From IMG/VR virus record IMGVR_UViG_3300029258_001691, positions 1-35,200 of that record: a stretch of 35,200 nt of DNA; one strand, 5' to 3'. This document shows positions 14,852 to 22,006 of this stretch, one piece after another. The position numbers and the translations under genes were made by a program. The notes under the pieces are model-generated. The model was not told where the DNA came from. It made no database searches and worked only from the letters and a program-made list of their open reading frames with translations. This DNA comes from a virus. The number at the start of each line of letters is the position of its first letter. The first letter of the stretch is position 1.

Positions 14852-15410
14852 GGTTCTCCTCCTCTGCGGGTTTGGTGCGAGCTGCCGGCGGTTCGAAGTC
14901 CAGCGAGACCGGAATCTGTTCGCTCGTGTCGATAGGACGCTTGACCTTCGCTGGTACCGCCCACTTGGCAGCTGCCCGGTTGTCGAGATAGTATTCGATT
15001 GCTGCTACCGACGGGAGAACGCGCTTCGTATGCTCCCGCTTCGATACTACTGCTTTCCCGTCGGCTGTGACTCTCCGGCTGGTTGTGACCTCCTTGTAGC
15101 TGTAGCCGAGACACGCCTTGAGGAGCGCACTCTCGACCTTCTTGGTGGCAATGGCAGCGGCAGCAGATTCCTTCCCACGTGCGATATGGGGTAGAAATTG
15201 CTCCTTATGGTTCTTGAAGCAGCTATACGAAATGCCGAGCAAATCGGCGATTTCCCTATGTGAGCACCCGGCTGCTGCGGCCTCACGTACCTTGGCGAAG
15301 TGTTGTTCTTTTGGAGTAAATGACGGCCTGCCACGCTTGGCCTTGGGGGCCTGCTTGGGTTTCTTTTTCGCAGGGGCGGATTTCTTCGACTTCGCGGGTT
15401 GCTTCGCCAC
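14838..15410 (-). CDS. terS: Terminase small subunit (putative)
   Basis: A GTG at 15408-15410 with GGAG upstream starts a 190-residue product; a stop codon lies just upstream in the frame. A lysine/alanine/proline-rich tail comes first. It is followed by an HTH (AGCSHREIADLLGISYSCFKNHK, about residues 48-70). A C-terminal region then has ALLKACLGYSYKEV and a later AAIEYYLDNRAAAKW, the pattern by which phage small terminases end in a helix before the NR...KW motif. It would bind the packaging site and load the large subunit. The large subunit gene is 3 kb downstream. Confidence 0.8.
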   Translation of the reverse strand: MAKQPAKSKKSAPAKKKPKQAPKAKRGRPSFTPKEQHFAKVREAAAAGCSHREIADLLGISYSCFKNHKEQFLPHIARGKESAAAAIATKKVESALLKACLGYSYKEVTTSRRVTADGKAVVSKREHTKRVLPSVAAIEYYLDNRAAAKWAVPAKVKRPIDTSEQIPVSLDFEPPAARTKPAEEENREKG

Positions 15411-15512
15411 GTGTTCTCCACCGGCCTACTCGCTGTCGGTAAGGGGAGGTGCCGGGCCATCCCCTCGCGGTTTTCAGACATCATGTCACCTCTCGCTCAA
15501 GCTCAGGTGCTC

Positions 15513-16046
15513 TCAGTGCCTCTTCAGTCCCCACATGTACAGGTCGTGGTGGGCGTCGTTCACTTCCCAACCGAAACGACGGAACGAAGCACAGAACCCC
15601 TCCAGAGAGAGTATATCATTCGGGGTTCTGTTCTCGTAGTATCCGGGTGTGGGGCTCATATTCCCGCCCTCGGTTGTTGGGGTACCGTGTTCCGCTCTCC
15701 CGGTGGTCGCGCATGTGAGAAGGAAGAACCCGCCGGGCTTGAGCAGGTACACCATGTTATCAACAGTCGCGCCCCAATGCGGATCGTGCTCCAGAGTCTC
15801 GCAACTGATTACAACGTCGTACCTTATGTCGTCTCCGGGGTCGAATTCGTCTCCCCTGCACACAATATCCACACCCGGCCCCTCTGATACGTCGACTCCG
15901 GTATACTCAGCATCGGGTGAGAAGGCGCTGCGCACGGTGCCGTTGATGTCGAGGCTTCCTATCTCAAGCACACGCTCTGCCCCGGAGAAGTGCGCCGGCA
16001 TGAATTCACGGACTCTCGCAAGGAACTCAATCTGTTCCAGATGCAT
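15513..16046 (-). CDS. Class I SAM-dependent methyltransferase
   Basis: The ATG at 16044-16046 has CGGAGGCTGAGG in front, which is better than the in-frame ATG 21 bases further upstream. The 177-residue product has motif I VLEIGS (26-31), an acidic VDVSEG (51-56), a DVVISCETLEH segment (77-87) and a later GGFFLLTCATTG strand. This is a UbiE/BioC-type Rossmann fold without the DPPY/NPPY motif of DNA adenine methylases. The substrate is unknown. The gene overlaps the ParB-like gene by 20 bases, which suggests a joint pathway with the DNA-modification candidates. Confidence 0.8.
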   Translation of the reverse strand: MHLEQIEFLARVREFMPAHFSGAERVLEIGSLDINGTVRSAFSPDAEYTGVDVSEGPGVDIVCRGDEFDPGDDIRYDVVISCETLEHDPHWGATVDNMVYLLKPGGFFLLTCATTGRAEHGTPTTEGGNMSPTPGYYENRTPNDILSLEGFCASFRRFGWEVNDAHHDLYMWGLKRH

Positions 16047-16788
16047 CCTCAGCCTCCGATTCTGCATCCTGAGCTGCGTAGTGCGCGGTGACTATCTCGC
16101 ACATCCGTAGCAGAATGCTATTGACGTTTCGTATCCCGCCCTTGGTGCTGGTGAGGCGCATGGCCTTGATGAACGGCTCGAATGCTTCGATGGACGCGAG
16201 ACAGTTCTTCTCGGCTTCCATGAACTCGAACGTCCGCTCTACCTTGTCCATGTTCGCGGGGAGGAACACAAACTGCATCACCTTGAAGTCATACTGCAGG
16301 TTGATGTGGTCGAGCTTGGCGCTTTCCAGTGAGGTGTATACCCCGAGGCTCTCCGGGTCGATTCCGGTCTCCGCCTGCAGCTTGAGGTTGTCGATTTCCT
16401 CGAACAGCTCCCGGAGCAGATTCTTGTCGTCCTCTCCGCGTATGGCGTTGTGGGCGAGCTGCTTGGTGACTACCTGAGCCTTGGTCAGCTGATTGGTCTC
16501 TACCAGCGCGAAGATATGAGTCTTGTCTGCCATCCGTGACGCTCTGACCCGGTGATGGCCGCTGATGATTTCGAGCTGTTCCTTCTTGGCGTTGAACATG
16601 CAGAAGGGCAGCTGCTCCAGCCGGCCGTCGCGCTTGATGGTCTTCATGAGCAGATCGAAATGCTTCTTGCTCATGACGTTGGCGTTGCGATCCTGCTCGC
16701 GCAGGCTGTCGATATTGACCCGCCACAACTCGAGTCCGTTCTCCAGTTCTGCTACCTTCTCATAGTCCTTCTCACTTGGCTTCGCCAC
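16027..16788 (-). CDS. ParB/Srx-like protein
   Basis: A GTG at 16786-16788 follows TGGAGG and overlaps the previous gene by 17 bases. Residues 20-100 form a ParB N-terminal-like domain: a strand with WRVNIDSLR, then NANVMS, a helix, then LEIISGHHRVRASR (motif at 76-83). This fold includes partition CTPases, nucleases and phosphotransferases. The C-terminal 150 residues are helical and acidic, unlike a standard HTH ParB. Phage ParB-like proteins often sit beside DNA-modifying enzymes, as here. Whether it cuts DNA, hydrolyses nucleotide or activates a base is unknown. Confidence 0.8.
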   Translation of the reverse strand: MAKPSEKDYEKVAELENGLELWRVNIDSLREQDRNANVMSKKHFDLLMKTIKRDGRLEQLPFCMFNAKKEQLEIISGHHRVRASRMADKTHIFALVETNQLTKAQVVTKQLAHNAIRGEDDKNLLRELFEEIDNLKLQAETGIDPESLGVYTSLESAKLDHINLQYDFKVMQFVFLPANMDKVERTFEFMEAEKNCLASIEAFEPFIKAMRLTSTKGGIRNVNSILLRMCEIVTAHYAAQDAESEAEDASGTD

Positions 16789-18193
16789 TCTTGGCCTCCA
16801 CTTCGGCTATGTACTCCTTCACGCAGTCAGAGTACGTTTTGTCGCGGAACGGAGCTTCGTACATGAGACGATACATGCCGTTGGGAAGCCGCTCTCGCAG
16901 GGTGATGTCGAGTATCCCGGTGTTCAGACGTACCTTCCGGTATAGGCTGAGACACGCGGTCTTGAGTCCGTTGAGCTGGTAGAGCTTGTTCTTGCGCATT
17001 TGCGGGAGCGCCATGAGCCGATCCTTCGTCTCCTTGGTGCAAAGGCAGTTCATGAGCAGCCGCACGAGGTTGGTGTATTTGGGGTGCCAGACACCGAAAC
17101 CGAAGTTCTCGAATATCATGTCGGTCTTGAGCAAGAACAGATCCATAAGGTGAAATCCGCAGGTGGCGAACAGCTTACCGTCGATGAACCACAGCGTATA
17201 CAGCTCGGCGTTCGTGTTCCCGAGACGGTGCGCCCACAGGGAGCGGTAGTAATGAGCGTGCTCCGCCTTGGTGTGAATCCATGTCACTTCGCTGTCCGGT
17301 CGAATCACGTCGCTCTTGCTGAAAATCGGCACATCCAACGGCTTCATTTCCAGCTCCTTACGCGATATGATGCGCTTGAGCCGCTTGGGAATTTCCGCCG
17401 GCCGGTTGCAGATGATGTGCTCGTGCTTCTCGACGGACTTCTCGATGAGACACACTACGGATTTCGTCATGTGGGGCTTGGGTTCGGCTACCAGATACCA
17501 GAGGTGAAGCGGGGCGCTTCCGCGAAACTGCGATTGTAGCAGCGAATCGTATTCGGCTTTCCAGTTGAACTCCTCGACTTGAGCCGACGCCCACGGTATC
17601 ACGTCGCGGAACGAGAACATTTTCTGGTAGCCCTTCGAGTACACCGGGGGATTGAAATACACGGCGGCTTCCGGGTCTTCGTGGCAGCGGTACAGCTCGT
17701 CGCGGAGATCGGCAACCTTGTATCTCATGGTCTTCAATTCCTTGCGGAGAGCCTCGATGCGTGCCGTGATACTCCTCTTGTACTTCCGTGGTTGTTCCAG
17801 TAGGGCGTTGATGTAGTCGGCCTCATACTGCATGTCTTCGCGCAGCTGCAGAGCTTTCATGAGAATGAACAGCTCCTCGATGCCGCGCACCTTCGTCTTT
17901 TTGCAAATCCGATCCCAATACTCGTGCTCGATGGTGAGCCCGAGGCTGTCCAGCGGTTCGCCTTTGATGGCTGCAACGAGCGCGGTGGTGTAGGTGCTGA
18001 CGTCACTCGCGTAGATATTGCCGGCCGGCCATCCGGCCTTCACTGCTATCTGTGGGATCGTGAGATTGCCGACGCACGGTACGATGAGACGCTTATACTT
18101 GCCGGTCTCTCTGAGGTGCTTGAATGTGGCGAGAAGGAAGGGCCGGAATGGCGCGGGGGTCGCCCCGAGGAAGATTGTCGATAGACCTTGCAT
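16772..18193 (-). CDS. Rossmann/NPP protein with Mom-like C-terminal half (DNA-modification candidate)
   Basis: The product has 473 residues and an AGGAGC ribosome site. The N-terminal 200 residues look like a methyltransferase-type Rossmann fold: a strand with RLIVPCVGN, an acidic YASDVS (Asp 64), and AAVYFNPPVYSKG. The NPPVY at 181-185 resembles motif IV of DNA methylases. Residues about 310-400 recall the Mu Mom acyltransferase: a HAHYY motif, then LYTLWFIDGKL, then a TNLVRLL helix. The reading is a two-domain base-modifying enzyme, coupled to the ParB-like gene by a 17-base overlap. This is a family-level hunch and not a match I could confirm. Confidence 0.6.
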   Translation of the reverse strand: MQGLSTIFLGATPAPFRPFLLATFKHLRETGKYKRLIVPCVGNLTIPQIAVKAGWPAGNIYASDVSTYTTALVAAIKGEPLDSLGLTIEHEYWDRICKKTKVRGIEELFILMKALQLREDMQYEADYINALLEQPRKYKRSITARIEALRKELKTMRYKVADLRDELYRCHEDPEAAVYFNPPVYSKGYQKMFSFRDVIPWASAQVEEFNWKAEYDSLLQSQFRGSAPLHLWYLVAEPKPHMTKSVVCLIEKSVEKHEHIICNRPAEIPKRLKRIISRKELEMKPLDVPIFSKSDVIRPDSEVTWIHTKAEHAHYYRSLWAHRLGNTNAELYTLWFIDGKLFATCGFHLMDLFLLKTDMIFENFGFGVWHPKYTNLVRLLMNCLCTKETKDRLMALPQMRKNKLYQLNGLKTACLSLYRKVRLNTGILDITLRERLPNGMYRLMYEAPFRDKTYSDCVKEYIAEVEAKSGEAK

Positions 18194-18206
18194 GGCTCTC
18201 GCTCCT

Positions 18207-18242
18207 GAAAAAGAGAAAGCCGCTGGCAGGATGCCAACGGCT
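18207..18242 (-). terminator. Rho-independent terminator after the tRNA
   Basis: On the minus strand AGCCGTTGGCA and TGCCAGCGGCT form an 11-base stem with one G-U pair and a three-base loop. TTCTCTTTTTC follows at once. It lies between the tRNA and the ribosome site of the Mom-like gene and should end most transcripts coming from the block to the right. No separate promoter for the downstream module was identified, so read-through or antitermination may be involved. Confidence 0.8.
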
Positions 18243-18248
18243 CTGATA

Positions 18249-18338
18249 TGGGTGCCGGGAAGGGAGTCGAACCCAAGTCTCCGCGCTGAGAACGCGGTAT
18301 CCTATGTCCCCGAGGGGACGCCACTAGACGACCCGGCA
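18249..18338 (-). tRNA. tRNA-Glu (CTC) with a 14-nt hairpin inserted in the D-loop
   Basis: The 90-base gene shows a perfect seven-base acceptor stem (TGCCGGG with CCCGGCA), an encoded CCA end, an anticodon stem CCGCG/CGCGG with loop TTCTCAG (anticodon CTC), and a T-loop TTCGACT. The D-stem is GTCT with GGAT. The D-loop is 23 bases and not about 9, because GTCCCCTCGGGGAC (18306-18319) sits after the invariant GG. This insert can form its own stem. The T-stem has only three GC pairs plus two U-U mismatches. It may be an unusual functional tRNA or a decaying one. Confidence 0.7.
18306..18319 (-). repeat. Palindromic insert within the tRNA D-loop
   Basis: The 14 bases GTCCCCTCGGGGAC read the same on both strands except for the central two bases. 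Removing them leaves a 76-base tRNA of normal length with a nine-base D-loop. This agrees with insertion of a small palindrome into a standard tRNA-Glu. Confidence 0.7.
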
Positions 18339-18341
18339 GCG

Positions 18342-18932
18342 TTACGCGAATTTTCTTTCTACCAGCTCAACATACCTCATGTGGCGTTCGGGTGCAATGG
18401 CTCCTGCTGTGAGGGCCTCCCGAATCTGCCGTATGATGGACATGATCTCACCTCGCGGGGCGAAGATGGAATGTATAGGGTGCTCAAGCAATCGCTCGTA
18501 GCAACGCTGGAGCTTGTCTTGCGGAGACGCAAACTCTTGGGGTTTGGAGTAGGTCACCGGAGCTGCCTTGCTGGCACGCTTGGTGCGGGGACGGCCCTTG
18601 TCGAGTTCGGTGCAGTCGAATCCTGCATCGCGCAGCCACTCGGCGACGTAGTGCCGATGGCAGGGTTTTCCTGCGCCCTCGAAGCAAAGCATGATCACGC
18701 CCGGCCCCAACTCGGAAACCACGACCGTCGGATCCAGCTTGTCGAGAACCTGCTCCACGTATGCCTGCTTCCAGCCCTCGGTGGTGAGTTCGTTCTTCCT
18801 GCCTTGTCGCAGCAACTCGCTCGACGGCGCCAGCTTCTTGTAGACCTGACCCTTGAACCAGTGTGGGGGACGCCGGCAAATCGCTACCGCGTTCGGGTCC
18901 CCTCCGTGCTTGGCGAAATTGCTCGTGTTCAT
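18342..18932 (-). CDS. DUF488-like protein
   Basis: The 196-residue product starts at an ATG that overlaps the previous stop as ATGA. The N-terminus (TSNFAKHGGDPNAVAICRRPP) and the middle segment LCFEGAGKPCHRHYVAEWL are typical of the DUF488 family, in which the conserved CHR follows an acidic strand. The biochemical role of DUF488 is not established. The extra C-terminal 70 residues are helical, with a tandem pair of short helices (KLQRCYERLLEH and IIRQIREALTAG). It is the last protein gene before the tRNA. Confidence 0.75.
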   Translation of the reverse strand: MNTSNFAKHGGDPNAVAICRRPPHWFKGQVYKKLAPSSELLRQGRKNELTTEGWKQAYVEQVLDKLDPTVVVSELGPGVIMLCFEGAGKPCHRHYVAEWLRDAGFDCTELDKGRPRTKRASKAAPVTYSKPQEFASPQDKLQRCYERLLEHPIHSIFAPRGEIMSIIRQIREALTAGAIAPERHMRYVELVERKFA

Positions 18933-19105
18933 ACGACGGGCTCTGTCTCCTCCAGAGATTCGACGATCCTCCGGACGGCCTTGTTGACTACGCTGTTTTG
19001 CCGGACAGAATGCCGCTCACACTGAGCGTCGAGACGTTCCTTCACGTCGGCGTCAATGTCGACCGAAAGGCGTTTCTGTTTGGGCTCTGCTGCTTGCCTT
19101 GCCAT
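18929..19105 (-). CDS. Ribbon-helix-helix DNA-binding protein
   Basis: The ATG at 19103-19105 follows AAGGAGCG. The 58-residue product has KQKRLSVDIDADVKERLDAQ and then VRQNSVVNKAVRRIVESL. That is a short strand followed by two helices of the Arc/CopG type, which binds DNA as a dimer. A small palindrome and a TATTAT box lie 30-60 bases upstream, so it may regulate itself and the DUF488 gene after it. The two genes share an ATGA junction. Confidence 0.75.
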   Translation of the reverse strand: MARQAAEPKQKRLSVDIDADVKERLDAQCERHSVRQNSVVNKAVRRIVESLEETEPVV

Positions 19106-19136
19106 TGTTGGCGCTCCTTGTTGTTGCATGAGTAAG

Positions 19137-19164
19137 ATAATACATACTGGTTGCTACCGCAACC
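19137..19164 (-). promoter_or_regulatory. Candidate promoter and operator upstream of the RHH gene
   Basis: On the minus strand TATTAT (19137-19142) lies 32 bases before the RHH start. A perfect inverted repeat GGTTGC-4-GCAACC (19149-19164) occupies the -35 region. The -35 element itself is poor, so if real the promoter may need an activator or be switched by the RHH protein binding the palindrome. Confidence 0.35.
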
Positions 19165-19174
19165 CCCTACCTGC

Positions 19175-19363
19175 TTACGGCTCCCTCGGGTCTGAAACAG
19201 CTCCGCACGCAATAGGGTCATGCCAGTGATGGCAGTTGTCCACGTTGTCGCACTCCTCGCATGGCTCCGGCATGCTCCGGCTGGCTTCTTCGTCGGCGCG
19301 GATGGTGTGGATGCAGGGGAGCCGTCCCCGGTACGAATGCAGCTTCCGACGTGGTATGCTCAT
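19175..19363 (-). CDS. Small Cys/His-rich protein
   Basis: The ATG at 19361-19363 follows GAAGGGAAG. The 62-residue product has a basic N-terminus (SIPRRKLHSYRGRLPC) and a late cluster CEECDNVDNCHHWHDPIAC that could hold one or two metals. A possible 14-codon leader frame with its own ribosome site (ATG at 19402-19404) ends across this start as ATGA, which may couple translation. The function is unknown. Confidence 0.7.
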   Translation of the reverse strand: MSIPRRKLHSYRGRLPCIHTIRADEEASRSMPEPCEECDNVDNCHHWHDPIACGAVSDPREP

Positions 19364-19407
19364 TGTGACTTCCCTTCGGCTATGTTGACCGCAGGCGAAT
19401 GCATGGC

Positions 19408-19893
19408 TTATCCCTCCACCTGTTCGAGTACGATGTCGATTGCGTTGGCGACGCTCTCCCAATGCTCCTGAGCGCGTTTCGAGGTACGAATCAGGCTGAC
19501 GTCTATCGACTTCCGGGCCAGCTTGACCACCGAGAGAAGGGCAATCATGTTCGACTGCTCCTTCTCGCCTACCCCGTCGAGTGAGACGAATTTCGACATC
19601 CGGGCGAGAGACATGATCTCATATGCCTCCTTGTAGATGCAGCCCTCGTCGTGCAAATCCTCTCCCCACTCCTTCTTGGAGCAGAACGGACAGCGTTTGT
19701 CGTCGTCCGAAGCGATGAGCGCCCGAACGAGATTCATAGTGCGGGGCATGATACTGGTCGCGCTGAGGATACCCCGGAGATCCTCGGGCTTCATCCTGCT
19801 TGGGACGATGCCCGTTACCGGCTTGCCGTCCGCGTCCACGACAATGCGATCCTGATACTTCCACGGTGCTCTGCTGCGGTCTGACTTTGACAT
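19408..19893 (-). CDS. Hypothetical protein with a Cys/His site
   Basis: The ATG at 19891-19893 has CTAGGAGGAG upstream. The 161-residue product has RCPFCSKKEWGEDLHDEGC (a CCHC zinc-like site in the middle). Helical flanks follow, and the C-terminal helix is long and acidic (KRAQEHWESVANAIDIVLEQVEG). It lies in the block of unknown early or middle genes. It is not recognised. Confidence 0.8.
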   Translation of the reverse strand: MSKSDRSRAPWKYQDRIVVDADGKPVTGIVPSRMKPEDLRGILSATSIMPRTMNLVRALIASDDDKRCPFCSKKEWGEDLHDEGCIYKEAYEIMSLARMSKFVSLDGVGEKEQSNMIALLSVVKLARKSIDVSLIRTSKRAQEHWESVANAIDIVLEQVEG

Positions 19894-19901
19894 GACTCCT
19901 C

Positions 19902-20387
19902 CTAGTTTCCGTCTTCTTCGTTGGTGGTGGCGAGTGAATCGTATGCGGCTCCTACCACGGCCCAAAGGATTCTGCGGCCGCGCCTCGCGTTGTCTTCGGA
20001 CTTGTACCTCAGCATCACGTGACTGTGCTTCTCGTCTGCGGTGTCGAGGGTGATCGATATGGCGTGCGTCCGGTCGTCGATCGGATTGGACAGCTCGAAT
20101 ACGCTACCGATGGAGACCACTCTGGCCGGGTCGAACATCGCGAGATCGTGCGTGTACATATTCGGCATTGCCTCGCGCATCATCGCATAGAGTGCGCCCC
20201 GCGCCTTCCGGGCTGCTTCGAGTGAGTAGTAGCGGCAGTAGGTTGCTCCGAGCGACGTGACGATCTTGAACATGTGGGTGTTGAGGTCGGCTCGTTTCTC
20301 CTTCGGTATCACCCACAAGGGACTGACGTAGACGATGTGGCTCACGTTGATCGCGTCGTTTCTCGTGCTGAAAATTGAGCTATGCAT
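19902..20387 (-). CDS. Hypothetical protein with an internal duplication
   Basis: The ATG at 20385-20387 follows AAGGAGAACG. The 161-residue product seems to be two copies of a roughly 60-residue unit. Each has a strand with a hydrophobic core (INVSHIVYVSPLW and ARVVSIGSVFEL), a THxxxI strand, and a helix with an A-x-(R)-A-R-(R/K) pattern (AARKARGALYAMM and NARRGRRILWAVV). The repeat suggests a pseudo-dimer of a small beta-alpha module common in phages. The function is unknown. Confidence 0.8.
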   Translation of the reverse strand: MHSSIFSTRNDAINVSHIVYVSPLWVIPKEKRADLNTHMFKIVTSLGATYCRYYSLEAARKARGALYAMMREAMPNMYTHDLAMFDPARVVSIGSVFELSNPIDDRTHAISITLDTADEKHSHVMLRYKSEDNARRGRRILWAVVGAAYDSLATTNEEDGN

Positions 20388-20398
20388 TTTCGTTCTCC

Positions 20399-20749
20399 TT
20401 AGTCGCGCGAGAGAGCGTCGTAGGTTTCCCACGACTCTGTACGGTCATGGAGTGGGATAGGATAGGTGCCGGGAAAACGAGAGTCGCTCACCCAGATGAA
20501 TGTTCCGCCCATCATGTAGCTCGTGTGACCGGGCTTGGTCGGTTCGTCGGCCGGCTCTGCGTGAACGTAGTCGCGTCCAGCGATTTTCCGACGTACCAGC
20601 TTGACCGCCGGGGCATCCGGGCGCACCTCGAAAGGCCCCTGAATGTCGTCCCCGACGAGTGTGACACGGCGATACCGCGAGGAGATACCGCCGTTGCTGC
20701 AGTCCTGTTCCTCTCTGCGGACGATGTCGCATCTGAGGCCCTTACGCAT
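20399..20749 (-). CDS. Hypothetical protein
   Basis: The 116-residue product starts at an ATG preceded by GAGGAGAACG. It is basic, strand-rich and has only two Cys (CDIVRREEQDCS). A strand pattern VKLVRRKIAGRDYVHAEP is followed by MMGGTFIWVSDSRFPGTYP. No family is recognised. The interval just before its start carries REP-like repeats. Confidence 0.75.
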   Translation of the reverse strand: MRKGLRCDIVRREEQDCSNGGISSRYRRVTLVGDDIQGPFEVRPDAPAVKLVRRKIAGRDYVHAEPADEPTKPGHTSYMMGGTFIWVSDSRFPGTYPIPLHDRTESWETYDALSRD

Positions 20750-20811
20750 TGTCGTTCTCCTCGGTCTGTGACACGTCGAAAACCGTGCCCATGAAGAAAC
20801 GCGTTTTGTCT

Positions 20812-20869
20812 GGGGCCTGACTCCGGGCGCAGGGGGGGGTCTGACTCCGAGACTCCGGGGGGCCTGACT
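20812..20869. repeat. REP-like short tandem units, copy 1
   Basis: Three near-palindromic units lie in the gap before the 20749 gene. Each has a run of four to eight G followed by TCTGACTCCG or CCTGACT. The related array at 22983-23066 uses the same unit, so the sequence is repeated in the genome. Confidence 0.75.
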
Positions 20870-21116
20870 ACCTGCAGCAAACCCCGAAGAACTGGCGCAG
20901 CTGGTCGTTGTCTCGGTCGTACTTGAGTTCGGTGACGATGGCTTCCCGTACCATGGGGCGTCTAAGGATGTGGGCGACGTATGACTGCATTTCTCCGAGC
21001 GTCCCGCGATTCAGCTCCGGCTGCGAACTGGTGATGTCCGCGATAGCAGCGTATACGGCGTCTCGCAGCTTGGTGCGTCCTTCTTCCCCGGTTGCGATTG
21101 GGTATGGTGCTGGCAT
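20868..21116 (-). CDS. Hypothetical protein
   Basis: The ATG at 21114-21116 follows AAAGGAATC. The 82-residue product is helical, with EEGRTKLRDAVYAAIADI and then EMQSYVAHILRRPMVREAIVTEL, and a short end with two adjacent Cys. Its stop lies inside the edge of a REP-like unit. It is not recognised. Confidence 0.75.
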   Translation of the reverse strand: MPAPYPIATGEEGRTKLRDAVYAAIADITSSQPELNRGTLGEMQSYVAHILRRPMVREAIVTELKYDRDNDQLRQFFGVCCR

Positions 21117-21127
21117 GGTGATTCCTT

Positions 21128-21583
21128 TCAGCGCGGCCACCTCGGTAGCTCGCGCATGGATTTGATGAAGTCGGGATCCGGCCCGACGATGATGTGATCG
21201 AGCAGTGCAATATCGAACAGTCGACACGCCTCCTTCATTCTGGTGGTGAGAATCCAATCTGCTTCGCTCGCGTGAGGCGTGCCGGCCGGGTGGTTGTGAA
21301 CCAGAATGAGCCCGGTGGCGTTCGCCAGTAGCAGCGCCTTGGTTATCGAGGCGGGGGAGCACCCGCAGTTGTCCGCTCCCCCGATCCCGGCACGGTAGAT
21401 GATGGTCGGCACGTTGGCGTTGTCCATTCCGATTGCGACTACGTGCTCCACTGCTGCCCCGTCGAATATCCGCCATAGCAGCTGCTGAACGTCTCGCTTG
21501 CTGCTGATGGTGTGGTAGGGTACCCGCTGCTCTCGAACCATCTTGAGCCGCACGATAGGCACCGTCTTCGGCGTTCTAGACAT
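21128..21583 (-). CDS. RadC-like JAB/MPN metalloprotein
   Basis: The ATG at 21581-21583 follows GGAGGG. The 151-residue product has the JAMM motif HNHPAGTPHASEAD (H96, H98, S106, D109) followed by a LFDIALLDHIIVG strand. This is the catalytic region of RadC-type proteins without the N-terminal HhH DNA-binding domain. Bacterial RadC homologues of this short form occur in phages and plasmids. Their activity is unsettled, with suggested roles in recombination or in evading defence. The overlap with the upstream gene is eight bases. Confidence 0.85.
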   Translation of the reverse strand: MSRTPKTVPIVRLKMVREQRVPYHTISSKRDVQQLLWRIFDGAAVEHVVAIGMDNANVPTIIYRAGIGGADNCGCSPASITKALLLANATGLILVHNHPAGTPHASEADWILTTRMKEACRLFDIALLDHIIVGPDPDFIKSMRELPRWPR

Positions 21584-21974
21584 ACTCGACACCCTCCAGA
21601 CCGGGGGTGATGCAAAGGGCGTCCAAATCCGTGCGCATGTCGATGCCCTCCATGGCTGCTTCGAGCGACTGCTCGATTGAGACGCGGTAGGCACCTTTGA
21701 TGCGCTTGCTCACGTCGGCTTCGGCGAACAGCGGCGGCAGGTGATACCCGGCATACCAAACCTTGCCCTCGCTCGTCGCGAGTCGGAGCACGAACTTCCG
21801 AGCGAGACAGGGGTTGACCGTGTAGTCGTCGGGGCATCCGGGCAGTTTCTTCGGTGCGCAGTTCGGGCACTCGACGACGCCCCTGCTCTCCGGCTTCACA
21901 TCGAATTCTTCCGGGTGAGCAAGTATGTAGTTTCCGCTCCACGCTTCTCCGCAATTCTGACAGGTATGCAGCAT
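21576..21974 (-). CDS. Zinc-ribbon-like hypothetical protein
   Basis: The ATG at 21972-21974 follows CTAGGAGGTG. The 132-residue product begins CQNCGEAW and has CPNCAPKKLPGC about 30 residues later, a likely four-Cys zinc site. The rest is mixed, with a conserved-looking VWYAGYHLPPLF segment and an acidic helical C-terminus. It is translated with the RadC-like gene (eight-base overlap). The function is unknown. Confidence 0.75.
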   Translation of the reverse strand: MLHTCQNCGEAWSGNYILAHPEEFDVKPESRGVVECPNCAPKKLPGCPDDYTVNPCLARKFVLRLATSEGKVWYAGYHLPPLFAEADVSKRIKGAYRVSIEQSLEAAMEGIDMRTDLDALCITPGLEGVEYV

Positions 21975-22006
21975 TTGACACCTCCTAGTATTGGTTGCTG
22001 TTGGCC

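Noticed and set aside
15047-15484. A 145-codon minus-strand frame with a fair ribosome site (GAGAGGTGAC, ATGATG) over the terminase small subunit
   Set aside because: The other frame has an HTH and a terminase-type C-terminus, while this one is Arg/Pro/Ser-rich without features. A short leader start cannot be excluded.
16027-16788. ParB-like gene as a plasmid-type partition system
   Set aside because: No ParA ATPase and no centromere-like repeats are next to it, and the C-terminus lacks the ParB HTH. Linkage to modification enzymes is the better reading.
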